Assembly: GCA_002509745.1 (NCBI GenBank)
Contig: DAWK01000060.1
Coordinates: forward strand, 8,496-43,916
Reading direction: 5' to 3'
Length of the DNA stretch: 35,421 nt
Origin: Methanobacteriaceae archaeon UBA349
GTDB taxonomy: Archaea > Methanobacteriota > Methanobacteria > Methanobacteriales > Methanobacteriaceae
Part shown: positions 28,815-35,421 of the stretch, in pieces
Numbering within the stretch: position 1 is the first letter of the stretch
How the letters are laid out: each line of letters starts with the position of its first letter
Program-made: the position numbers and the translations under genes
Notes under the pieces: model-generated
Told to the model about the DNA's origin: nothing
Seen by the model: only the letters and a program-made list of their open reading frames with translations
The model's database searches: none

Positions 28815-28850
28815 TTATTCTAAATCTTTAAATATTATTTTTAATTCTGT
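28815..28850 (-). pseudogene. Last codons of another HisKA_2 kinase
   Basis: The - strand reads TELKIIFKDLE and a stop, matching the conserved kinase ending seen elsewhere here ([28 protein letters not shown]). It is in frame with, and two codons before, the ATPase remnant. The match is only 11 residues, so confidence is moderate. Confidence 0.5.
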
Positions 28851-28897
28851 TTATTACCTTAGGAAAGCTTAATTTCACAGTATGTTTATTTCTATCA

Positions 28898-29314
28898 TCA
28901 TTTTTTTGGTTTTAGGGGTTTGTTTATTTCTTGTAGTATTTCATTGGATACTTTTAGGAATTTTTCGGATATAATTCGATATTTTTCTTCAGTTTTTTCT
29001 GATTTTTTCAGGGCTAACTTGTAGTTATCTCTATTTTCAGTAACCTCTTCTAAAAGTTTGTTACGATTTTTGAGTATTACATATGCTGCCAAGGTAGCAA
29101 TGACCGTGCTAAAACCAATGGTTATGAAATGCGACTGCCAAACACTTAGTGTAGGGATAAAGTAAGTTTTAAGAAATTCATACACAAACATTAACCCAAA
29201 AACTGCTATAGCAACAAAAAAAAGCTGTTTAGAAAAGCTCTGAGTTACAATTATTGTTTTGATGTTTGATACTTTGTTATCCGATTCATCAGCAGATTTT
29301 TTGTCATTATTCAT
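28898..29314 (-). CDS. Two-helix membrane protein, probable truncated sensor-kinase N-terminus
   Basis: The 138-residue protein has a polar N-terminus, two membrane segments (about 30-48 and 62-80), a coiled coil (KNRNKLLEEVTENRDNYKLA) and a sequence KSEKTEEKYRIISEKF that looks like the start of a PAS domain, then stops. The layout resembles the N-terminus of membrane PAS kinases. The ATPase remnant and the kinase tail lie just downstream on the same strand, so all three may be pieces of one or two former kinases. ATG 29314 is chosen because GAGGT lies 8 nt upstream; TTG 29320 is too close to it. With this ribosome site it may still be expressed. Confidence 0.65.
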   Translation of the reverse strand: MNNDKKSADESDNKVSNIKTIIVTQSFSKQLFFVAIAVFGLMFVYEFLKTYFIPTLSVWQSHFITIGFSTVIATLAAYVILKNRNKLLEEVTENRDNYKLALKKSEKTEEKYRIISEKFLKVSNEILQEINKPLKPKK

Positions 29315-29539
29315 CTTCAAACCTCATATCTTCATTTTTTTTTGCTCATGAAAAACCCTTTGTAAAAGCAATTAATATTTATTAAAATATTAAAATTTCT
29401 AGTTATATATTTTAGATTTACTAAATAATATAAATTTTGAAAAAATTAACTTCAAATCCAGAAATAAATGAAAATATTATGTTTTAAACTATGATGTTAA
29501 AAATTCACTATTTTTTCACTTTATTTTTGGAAAAATAAT

Positions 29540-30658
29540 CTAATCGTATTTTTTCTCTTGGAAAGTTATAGTGAATGATGTTCCCTGACTTCGATCTAAA
29601 TAAATTTCACCATCAATTTGATCAGTTAAACTGTTTACAATTTGTAAACCCATTGATTTTGTATTCTGGAAGTCCAATTTTTCTGGAAAACCGATACCAT
29701 TGTCTTCCACAATTAATTCATATAAATTCTCTTTTTCATGGAAATTAATGGTAATCTTTCCACACCTACCTTCAGGAAATCCATGTTTCAAGCTGTTGGT
29801 TATGAGTTCATTGATAATGAGGCCTAAGGGTATAGCCAGGTTTATATCTAGAAATATTGCATCCAGATTTATTTCCAGCTTAATTCGGGCTGAATCATCT
29901 ACATAAGCATGGAATAATTCGCTGCTCAGTGTGCGAATATAATCTGAAAAATCTATTTTTTTTAAATCTACCGATTGATAAAGTCTTTCATGAATAATAG
30001 CCATTGAGCGTGCCCGTTTTTGGCTTTCTTTGAAGATTTCCTGGGATTCCTTATCTTTTATATATGTCGACTGAATATTCAAAAGACTAGATATTATCAT
30101 TAAATTATTTTTAGCACGGTGATGAATCTCTTTGAGAAGCAAGTCCTTTTCTTCTAATGACTTTTCTAATTGTTTAACTAGTTCTTTCTTTTTAGTAATG
30201 TCATAACATGAACCTATATAACCTGCAAAATCACCATCAAGGTCATAAAATGGCATTCCTAAATCTAAAATCCAACGATATTCTCCAGTATTATGAAGTA
30301 ATCTATATTCCATTTCAAATTGCTTTCTGGCCTTAAAAGAAGTGAGATAAATATCAAGGCACCGATCAAAATCATCTTTATGAACTCCTTTAGTCCATCC
30401 ATCTCCAAATTCTTCTTCAATGGTTCTACCAGTGAATGCAAGCCAATTTTTATTAAAATAATCACATTTACCGTCGGTGTTTGCACGCCATATAAGTGCT
30501 GGAAACTCTTCAAATAAATTTATAAAAAAATCACGAGATGTTTCAAGGTCTTTTTTTATCTTTTCACCATCAGTTTCTAATTTTTCCAACTCAAAAATTC
30601 TTTTTTTAAGTCCTGCAATTTCAAAAAGAAGCTGTTCATTGGTTTTTTTATCACCCAT
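29540..30658 (-). CDS. Soluble PAS sensor histidine kinase (HisKA_2 type)
   Basis: The 372-residue protein starts with a coiled coil, then a PAS_3-type domain (about 40-160; [29 protein letters not shown]), HisKA_2 ([20 protein letters not shown], His179 or His180) and HATPase_c ([28 protein letters not shown]). There is no membrane segment. It differs from the other kinases in having HHRAKNN instead of HHRVKNN. GGGGGATT precedes the ATG. Its C-terminal half is very similar to the remnant at 28479-28808, which points to duplication within this cluster. No response regulator is adjacent. Confidence 0.92.
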   Translation of the reverse strand: MGDKKTNEQLLFEIAGLKKRIFELEKLETDGEKIKKDLETSRDFFINLFEEFPALIWRANTDGKCDYFNKNWLAFTGRTIEEEFGDGWTKGVHKDDFDRCLDIYLTSFKARKQFEMEYRLLHNTGEYRWILDLGMPFYDLDGDFAGYIGSCYDITKKKELVKQLEKSLEEKDLLLKEIHHRAKNNLMIISSLLNIQSTYIKDKESQEIFKESQKRARSMAIIHERLYQSVDLKKIDFSDYIRTLSSELFHAYVDDSARIKLEINLDAIFLDINLAIPLGLIINELITNSLKHGFPEGRCGKITINFHEKENLYELIVEDNGIGFPEKLDFQNTKSMGLQIVNSLTDQIDGEIYLDRSQGTSFTITFQEKKYD

Positions 30659-31009
30659 AGAAATCCCCCGAATTTTTATTTCAAAACCCCTGAATAATTT
30701 TAAATTATAATATATTTTGTTTTATTTACTATATTAATTAATAATAAAAATCAGTTATCTGATATTTTAATGAAATTTCTAAAATTAGATAATTTTATAT
30801 ATTAAAATTTTTACTAATTTTATATTAAAAAATTTATTCCATTTTATAATTTTTATTTAAAATCATTGCTGAGAATTAAATGTAAAAGAATATATGGTAT
30901 GTTAATTAAATATGGAATAATTTATTTTAAGGATTTTAATGCTTATTTTAAGCTTACAATTTTTAATTTCCAACTAATTATTAATTAATTAAGAATTTAA
31001 TGTGATATT
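30659..31009. other. AT-rich intergenic region between divergent genes
   Basis: About 350 nt separate the kinase gene (-) from the M14-like gene (+). It is almost pure A+T with many TATA-like matches, so I cannot single out a promoter for either gene. No coding frame, RNA gene or repeat of note was seen. Confidence 0.5.
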
Positions 31010-31708
31010 ATGGAGACACTACATAGAATAACCATTATAATGGTAGTACTAATTACATCAATTATAATGTTACAAGGTACAATTAATGTGGATGCCCATC
31101 AAGGCCCACCCACAAAAATTATCGGCTCAGATAATAAAGGCGTAGTTACTAAGATTACTTATTCAAATTCCAGCAATTCCACCAAAAAAATAGCGGTGGT
31201 AACTGGAATGCATCCTCGAGAAGTATCAGCTAAAAATATCGTGCCGCAAGTTGTAAAATCATACACTAAAAATCACGATGTGGAAATTGTTAATTACAAA
31301 ATAAATGTTACTGCCTATCCAGAAAACTTCTATACTGGTCGTAACAATGGTGAATACCTCGTGGCTAAGTATGTAGTCCCTGATATTAAAAAATCAAAAT
31401 ACAGCTTGGTAATAATTTGCCATGACCATGAAGAGGGTTATGGTGAGGGATATTACTTTGCTACTCCCAGTATGGATACCAAATCCATGGAGATAGCCCA
31501 ATCAATGCGTTATATTTTAACAGATTTCAATTTCTGTACCCGGGATTTAAGCAAAAAAGCAGATAGTACCTCCATTGAGAGGGTGGATGACCCTATAGTG
31601 GCCACTGGAACTCCTTTAATTGTCTATGAAATCCCAGAATGGCTTGGAAAAGCAGATGTTATGCATAACACAACCCGATTACTGGACAGTGCTTTCAAGG
31701 TTATTTAA
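31010..31708 (+). CDS. Secreted M14-like zinc metallopeptidase or amidohydrolase
   Basis: The 232-residue protein has an N-terminal signal sequence or membrane anchor (about 6-28) and an extracellular domain. It keeps the metal pattern of the M14 or succinylglutamate desuccinylase-like fold: TGMHPRE (His68, Glu71), VIICHDHE (His138) and a late Glu207 in PLIVYEIPEW. It is a paralog of the protein encoded at 15860-16696; both also share YLVAKYVVPDI/LSYKYIVPDV in the middle. GTGAT precedes the ATG. A role in trimming the peptide part of pseudomurein is plausible for a surface enzyme in this group but not shown. It is a single-gene unit followed by a T-rich stretch. Confidence 0.8.
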   Translation: METLHRITIIMVVLITSIIMLQGTINVDAHQGPPTKIIGSDNKGVVTKITYSNSSNSTKKIAVVTGMHPREVSAKNIVPQVVKSYTKNHDVEIVNYKINVTAYPENFYTGRNNGEYLVAKYVVPDIKKSKYSLVIICHDHEEGYGEGYYFATPSMDTKSMEIAQSMRYILTDFNFCTRDLSKKADSTSIERVDDPIVATGTPLIVYEIPEWLGKADVMHNTTRLLDSAFKVI

Positions 31709-31710
31709 TA

Positions 31711-31734
31711 TTTTCTTATTTTCTTATCTTTTTT
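31711..31734 (+). terminator. T-rich terminator after the secreted M14-like gene
   Basis: Several T runs of four to six bases follow the stop codon within 30 nt, as expected for an archaeal T-tract terminator. Confidence 0.35.
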
Positions 31735-31916
31735 AAAAAAATAATCTTAAATATTTATTTATCAAAATATAATGATCTTTTAATTGTTTATTATCTCAAA
31801 AACGCTGAAAAGGTTATTATCACTTAATTATTTTTTTATTTTCCGCTCTTTTTCTTCTTCATCTTTCGAGTCATACTAAAAGATTTAAAAAAATATTTTA
31901 ATAAAAATAATAGAAA

Positions 31917-32324
31917 TTAATCATCATAACGAGGTTTATTAGAGTAAACTAAATTACCACCACAACCACATACTTGTGAATCTTCAGGGCCCAGTTGATG
32001 ATCTAATTTATAATACACCGGACACTTGTCACAGAGGAGATATCCAAAATCACCTGATTTTTTCGGTGAAAAGTTTCCCATGTTCTGGTTCATATTAAAA
32101 CCATAAGTTTTACCCATTACTTTTTGCATGGTCTTTTCCCGGTACTTTTTGGAAACTGCAGATTTAATAATAATTTTAGATCCTTTAAATATTTTTTTGA
32201 CCGTCTGCACTTTTTTATAGTGGGGAGATAATTCCCTACCACATTGAGAACAGTAAGTGGATAAAGGCCTATTCTGGGCCCCACAGTAGGGACATTTATT
32301 GAAGTTGGTGTTTATTTTTACCAT
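31917..32324 (-). CDS. Double zinc-ribbon protein
   Basis: The 135-residue protein has an N-terminal zinc ribbon (CPYCGAQ at about 11-17 and CSQCG at about 25-29), a basic middle part and a C-terminal Cys cluster (CDKCPVYY near 98 and CGCGG near 119) that can form a second zinc site. No membrane segment is visible. AGAGGG lies upstream of the ATG. It ends near the TPR-nuclease gene's downstream flank on the same strand, about 80 nt apart, and the two may share a transcript. The function is unknown; binding of nucleic acid or protein is the usual role of such ribbons. Confidence 0.8.
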   Translation of the reverse strand: MVKINTNFNKCPYCGAQNRPLSTYCSQCGRELSPHYKKVQTVKKIFKGSKIIIKSAVSKKYREKTMQKVMGKTYGFNMNQNMGNFSPKKSGDFGYLLCDKCPVYYKLDHQLGPEDSQVCGCGGNLVYSNKPRYDD

Positions 32325-32406
32325 AATTTCCCTCTAAAACTATATCATAAGTCTGTTTTATGGCCATTAATATTTTAAATATTCCCCTATTTTGAAACAA
32401 AATAAT

Positions 32407-34200
32407 TTAATTCAATACCAATTCACCTAAAACATCACTTAAATCAATGTATTCAATATTAGAATCACCATCAATGGCTGATTTAAATTCATCATCATAC
32501 CCATTAATTATAACCAAGCCTTTAACTTTCTCACCAGTGGATAAACGGTCCCTGGCCCATCCCATATATTCTGAGATTTGATTAAAAGTGGCTTTAGAAG
32601 CTCTGCTATTTTTTAATTGGATTAGTACTAAATTCCCGGTTTCTTTGTCTTTAGTTAAAATATCAATTCTTCCACCGGCACCCTTACAAACAACCTGTCG
32701 GTCAATTGTTTCTAGATTATATCCTAACTTTTCCAGAATGTTGATGTTTTCATATAATTCTTCCACTAAATCGTATTGTTTCTTAAGATCATCAATCGTT
32801 TCCTGTATTTTAAGATCATCTAAATCAAAATCAGGGTTTCTTTCTTTGAATAATCTCATTAAATGCTCCCAATGCCTTTGATCAGTTTTATAGGTTAAAC
32901 GGTTGAAATTAGAAGTTAGAGCATTCCATCCCTCTAAATACTCCTCATTTTTCATTTCATTTAAGCTAATAGAATTTTCAAACTTGAATAAAGGTTTATA
33001 GTCACATCCATAAGTCAATCCATGTTCGAAGGCATATTCATCATCTTCAATGGAATAAGCATGGCTGGTGGCCATTAAGAGATATTTTAAATCTTGATAG
33101 GTGACTCCTTCTTTTTTACCGGCCCGGTATACAAGGATTAAATCTCCAAAACGAGTATCTTTATGAGAAGTCCACCATCCCCCGGATTCCAGTGTTTCTT
33201 GTGGTTCTAAAGATTCTTTTTCGCTACCATCTTCATCCAGGAAATTTTCAGGTTTGGCTACCCATTGCCAGTGCACCGGTTTTTTGCGGGGTTTTAATTT
33301 AACTGGTCCTTTATTCTTCTTAATATTAGAAATATATTCTTTTACTCGGCGGGCAATCAATTTGCTGTCGCTGATGTCATTTTTTTCTACAATTTCTACA
33401 AATTGTTGATAAGCTTCTTGTGACTCTTTTGGCTTGTTTATACGTTGAAGAATAATCCCCATTTGATAATATGCATCATAATATTCCGGGTCTACTTTTA
33501 AAACTTTTTCAAAGAAATTTAAGGCTTCTTCAAAATTCTTGGATTCCTTCTCTAGAATAGCCATGTTAAAGTTAGGTAAAATAAACCCCGGGCTATAAAT
33601 TAATGCTTCTTCAAAACATGGCCGAGCATTATCATAATCTTCCAGCCGCATGAAGACAAATCCTTTATAATTTAGAACCTCAGGATTATTTGGTTCAAGT
33701 TTTAAAGCATCATCAAAGCATTTAAGAGCGTCACGGTATTTGGCCAAGTTATATAATGCATCCCCTCGGTGGAAGAGCGCGTCTGGGTATAGGAATTCAT
33801 CTTCAGGATATTTTTCAAAGTAATAAAGTGATTCGGAATACAATCCCATATTAAGTAAAAACCTTCCCTTAAGATATAAACCATCCGAAAAATTATTTTC
33901 TAATTCCAAAACCTTCTCAGCAGCCTGTAATCCATCTCTAAATTCATTTAATAATAGTAAAATCCAGGCCTTCTTAGCCCAAGCTTCAGTGTCTTCTGGT
34001 TCTAGCTCGATAGCTTTTTCTATTGATTGAAGGGCCATTTCATCTTCTTCTAAATTAATTAAGGTCACGGCCTTCATGAACCAGGCATCCTGGCAGGTGG
34101 GATTATCTTCAGTGAGTTTTTCAAAATATTCCAATGCTTCTTCGAATTCTTCTTCATTAAAAAAATCCATAGCTTCATCAAAATACTGTTTTTTATCCAT
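32407..34200 (-). CDS. TPR-repeat protein fused to an EVE-like domain and a NucS-like (DUF91) nuclease domain
   Basis: The 597-residue protein starts with about eight TPR units (1-290; for example AWFMKAVTLINLEEDEMALQ and VLNYKGFVFMRLEDYDNA). A basic linker leads to an EVE/PUA-like domain (about 310-400; VHWQWVAKPENF, GGWWTSHKDTRFGDLILVYRAG), a fold that reads modified bases in other proteins. The C-terminal part (about 470-597) resembles the NucS/DUF91 restriction-endonuclease fold: GGRIDIL (Asp513), then LVLIQLKN (Gln528, Lys530) and QISEYMGW. The usual Glu of the ELK motif is Gln here, a variant known in Mrr-like nucleases. AGGAG precedes the ATG. A defence or repair role is an inference; no methylase is nearby. 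Confidence 0.85.
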   Translation of the reverse strand: MDKKQYFDEAMDFFNEEEFEEALEYFEKLTEDNPTCQDAWFMKAVTLINLEEDEMALQSIEKAIELEPEDTEAWAKKAWILLLLNEFRDGLQAAEKVLELENNFSDGLYLKGRFLLNMGLYSESLYYFEKYPEDEFLYPDALFHRGDALYNLAKYRDALKCFDDALKLEPNNPEVLNYKGFVFMRLEDYDNARPCFEEALIYSPGFILPNFNMAILEKESKNFEEALNFFEKVLKVDPEYYDAYYQMGIILQRINKPKESQEAYQQFVEIVEKNDISDSKLIARRVKEYISNIKKNKGPVKLKPRKKPVHWQWVAKPENFLDEDGSEKESLEPQETLESGGWWTSHKDTRFGDLILVYRAGKKEGVTYQDLKYLLMATSHAYSIEDDEYAFEHGLTYGCDYKPLFKFENSISLNEMKNEEYLEGWNALTSNFNRLTYKTDQRHWEHLMRLFKERNPDFDLDDLKIQETIDDLKKQYDLVEELYENINILEKLGYNLETIDRQVVCKGAGGRIDILTKDKETGNLVLIQLKNSRASKATFNQISEYMGWARDRLSTGEKVKGLVIINGYDDEFKSAIDGDSNIEYIDLSDVLGELVLN

Positions 34201-34447
34201 TTATTCATCTCCTATAAGCGTAAATGTGAGTTATTTTTTAAATTTAAATTTAAATTTAAATCGTAATTAATTTGTATAAATTGTGATATTATGAAATTTT
34301 AATCTAATTAATTTTTTATAAAATATTAATTGAAATTTGATCTATTAATTAGTTGTAATTATACCTGAATTTAAGTTTTAATCTAATAATTAGTTATAAT
34401 CAATAATAAATTTGAGATCGAGATATAATAAGTATAATATATTTAAT

Positions 34448-34819
34448 TTAAGTTGGTATTCCTAATAATCCTGGAATGAACCGTAAACTTGTAATAACAA
34501 TGGCCATACCTATCCCGCCAATTAAACCAGTTATGAACCTTAAATTATTATTACTCTCCCTATGATTAAGGTATTGAGTAAGCCCATCTATAAATGTAGG
34601 TATTATCATTAAAAACCCCATTATTAAAAGTAATGGATTGAAAACTGGGTTAAAAATCATAACCAGACCTATCACTGAGAAACTTCCCAAGTATATACCT
34701 GTGCACCGTGCACAAACAGGAAACTGATGACCTTTTATTTTAAATGAACGCTCAGGAAGTCCATGGCAAATTATATGGCCTCTTAAGAACTTTTTTCGGA
34801 CTATTTTAATTAAGGACAT
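34448..34819 (-). CDS. DUF2085 membrane protein
   Basis: The 123-residue protein has the DUF2085 signature: CHGLPERSF, then FPVCARCTGIYLG with two conserved Cys, followed by three or four membrane segments. The Cys and His residues suggest a bound metal, but the function is unknown. No ribosome site precedes the ATG. A TATA-like box (ATTATATG, near 34844-34850 on the - strand) lies only 25-31 nt upstream, which is the distance expected for a leaderless transcript. It is divergent from the small hydrophobic protein gene. Confidence 0.85.
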   Translation of the reverse strand: MSLIKIVRKKFLRGHIICHGLPERSFKIKGHQFPVCARCTGIYLGSFSVIGLVMIFNPVFNPLLLIMGFLMIIPTFIDGLTQYLNHRESNNNLRFITGLIGGIGMAIVITSLRFIPGLLGIPT

Positions 34820-34843
34820 AACAATTATTATATGATTAAAACA

Positions 34844-34850
34844 TATAATA
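34844..34850 (-). promoter_or_regulatory. TATA-like box for a possibly leaderless DUF2085 mRNA
   Basis: The - strand reads GTATTATATG about 25-31 nt before ATG 34819. With the usual 25-nt spacing, transcription would begin at or next to the start codon, matching the lack of a ribosome site. Confidence 0.35.
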
Positions 34851-34878
34851 CTTATTTATGAAAAGGGAGGTGTGATGC

Positions 34879-35091
34879 TTGAAAATTATAGATACTCTTG
34901 CCGAATTAGGGGCATTTACCATTGGAGTAATAGTCTTGATTATTGCTATACTCATTATTGCATTATTCTTAATTCCGGCCTTTTTAGCTTTAGTAGTTGG
35001 ATTTGTGTTATTCTTGTTTACTAATCCTGTGGGTTGGGCCCTTCTGGTTATTTTAATAGCTGGTTTTTGCTGTTGTGCCCTTGCTGATTAG
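34879..35091 (+). CDS. Small hydrophobic membrane protein with TTG start
   Basis: The 70-residue protein has two long hydrophobic segments (about 12-33 and 36-64) and ends in a Cys-rich tail (GFCCCALAD). Translation most likely starts at TTG 34879, because GGGAGGTG ends 8 nt upstream. An ATG at 34874 is in another frame that encodes a less protein-like, Tyr/Cys-rich chain. The three adjacent Cys near the C-terminus could carry a lipid or metal or form disulfides; this is speculation. I do not recognise a family. Confidence 0.7.
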   Translation: MKIIDTLAELGAFTIGVIVLIIAILIIALFLIPAFLALVVGFVLFLFTNPVGWALLVILIAGFCCCALAD

Positions 35092-35132
35092 AAATAAAAA
35101 TATTAGAATAAAAGATTAATTTAATTTATTTA

Positions 35133-35141
35133 TTTTTTTTT
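35133..35141 (+). terminator. T9 run after the small membrane protein gene
   Basis: Nine consecutive T lie 42 nt after the stop codon, the longest T run downstream of any gene here and a likely archaeal terminator. Confidence 0.45.
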
Positions 35142-35247
35142 AAAAAAATGTACTAATAATTGATTTAATGAAATAAAATAATATTAGCTGGAATATATAA
35201 AAAAATATATTATCCTTTTAAAAACAAAGAATGAATATTAAATGTAA

Positions 35248-35421
35248 TTATTCAATTTCAACATTGAAATGTTTTTCTTTTTCTAATTTAGGAATTTTAA
35301 CTTTTAAAATACCATTTTCAAGTTTGGCCGTAGCTTCTTGAGGTATAACCTTTTGAGGTAGAGAAATTTTTCTTTTAATGGTTCCTTCTTGTTTGTCTTT
35401 AAAGCTAATTAAATTGCTTTT
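35248..35421 (-). CDS. Hsp20 / alpha-crystallin small heat-shock protein, C-terminal part
   Basis: The - strand frame from the window edge to the TAA at 35248-35250 gives the last 57 residues of an Hsp20 chaperone. It shows the typical end of the alpha-crystallin domain: RKISLPQKVIPQEATAKLEN, then GILKVKIPK and a short charged tail. Small heat-shock proteins bind unfolding proteins in the cytoplasm without ATP. The N-terminal part lies outside the window. The usual IxI tail motif is not seen clearly (FNVEIE at the end). Confidence 0.9.
   Translation of the reverse strand, partial: KSNLISFKDKQEGTIKRKISLPQKVIPQEATAKLENGILKVKIPKLEKEKHFNVEIE

Noticed and set aside
31840..31880. A - strand frame of 12 codons encoding a Lys-rich peptide (MTRKMKKKKSGK).
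   Set aside because: There is no ribosome site, it is very short, and A-rich DNA gives Lys-rich frames by chance.
34874..35050. ATG-started frame overlapping the small hydrophobic protein gene.
   Set aside because: It encodes an irregular Tyr/Cys-rich chain; the TTG frame is a clean membrane protein and has better ribosome-site spacing.
1..35421. tRNA genes, CRISPR arrays, insertion sequences or integrase and attachment sites.
   Set aside because: Reading both strands gave no cloverleaf with TTCRANYC-type motif, no spaced repeats and no transposase or recombinase motifs. A tool-based scan was not possible.

Overview
The window looks like part of a methanogenic archaeon of the order Methanobacteriales, most likely Methanobacterium or a close relative. 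The DNA is very AT-rich. Starts are preceded by archaeal Shine-Dalgarno sequences (GGAGGTGA, GGTGATCC) and TATA boxes of the TTTATATA type. The gene set includes a CofH-type deazaflavin (F420) radical SAM enzyme, ADP-independent small regulators, acetyl-CoA synthetase and many HisKA_2 (HHRVKNN) sensor kinases. The assignment rests on gene content and signals, not on a 16S or marker search.

Region 1 (about 1-12900, + strand) is a specialised-metabolite locus. A giant nonribosomal peptide synthetase (C, extra C-lobe, A, PCP, C, A, PCP, reductase) is followed 9 nt later by a MATE exporter that carries a C-terminal RsbW-like GHKL domain. Then come a STAS protein (RsbV type), a free GHKL kinase (RsbW type) and, after a hairpin terminator and its own promoter, a membrane-bound PP2C phosphatase (RsbU type). 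This is a whole partner-switching circuit in an archaeon, a domain that has no sigma factors. The fusion on the exporter suggests that the STAS protein may act on the pump itself. From memory, Methanobrevibacter ruminantium M1 has a comparable NRPS-MATE-anti-sigma-like neighbourhood, so the layout is not wholly new; the domain details below are what deserve attention.

Region 2 (about 12900-19100, mostly - strand) holds a 30-residue basic protein with a perfect ribosome binding site next to a structured element, acetyl-CoA synthetase, a membrane-anchored M14-like metallopeptidase, and an AI-2E family transporter gene broken by a frameshift in a C6 run, followed by a PAS sensor kinase.

Region 3 (about 19100-30700) is signalling-rich: two SHOCT proteins, an HdeD-like membrane protein, three large or medium PAS/MEDS/GAF histidine kinases, remnants of at least one more kinase, a decayed AlkA-type DNA glycosylase and an intact but divergent cofH-like gene. 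No response regulator is present anywhere in the window.

Region 4 (about 31000-35421) has a second, secreted M14-like protein, a zinc-ribbon protein, a TPR-EVE-NucS-like nuclease fusion, a DUF2085 membrane protein divergent from a small hydrophobic protein, and the C-terminal end of an Hsp20 chaperone. I saw no tRNA, rRNA, CRISPR array, insertion sequence or integrase.
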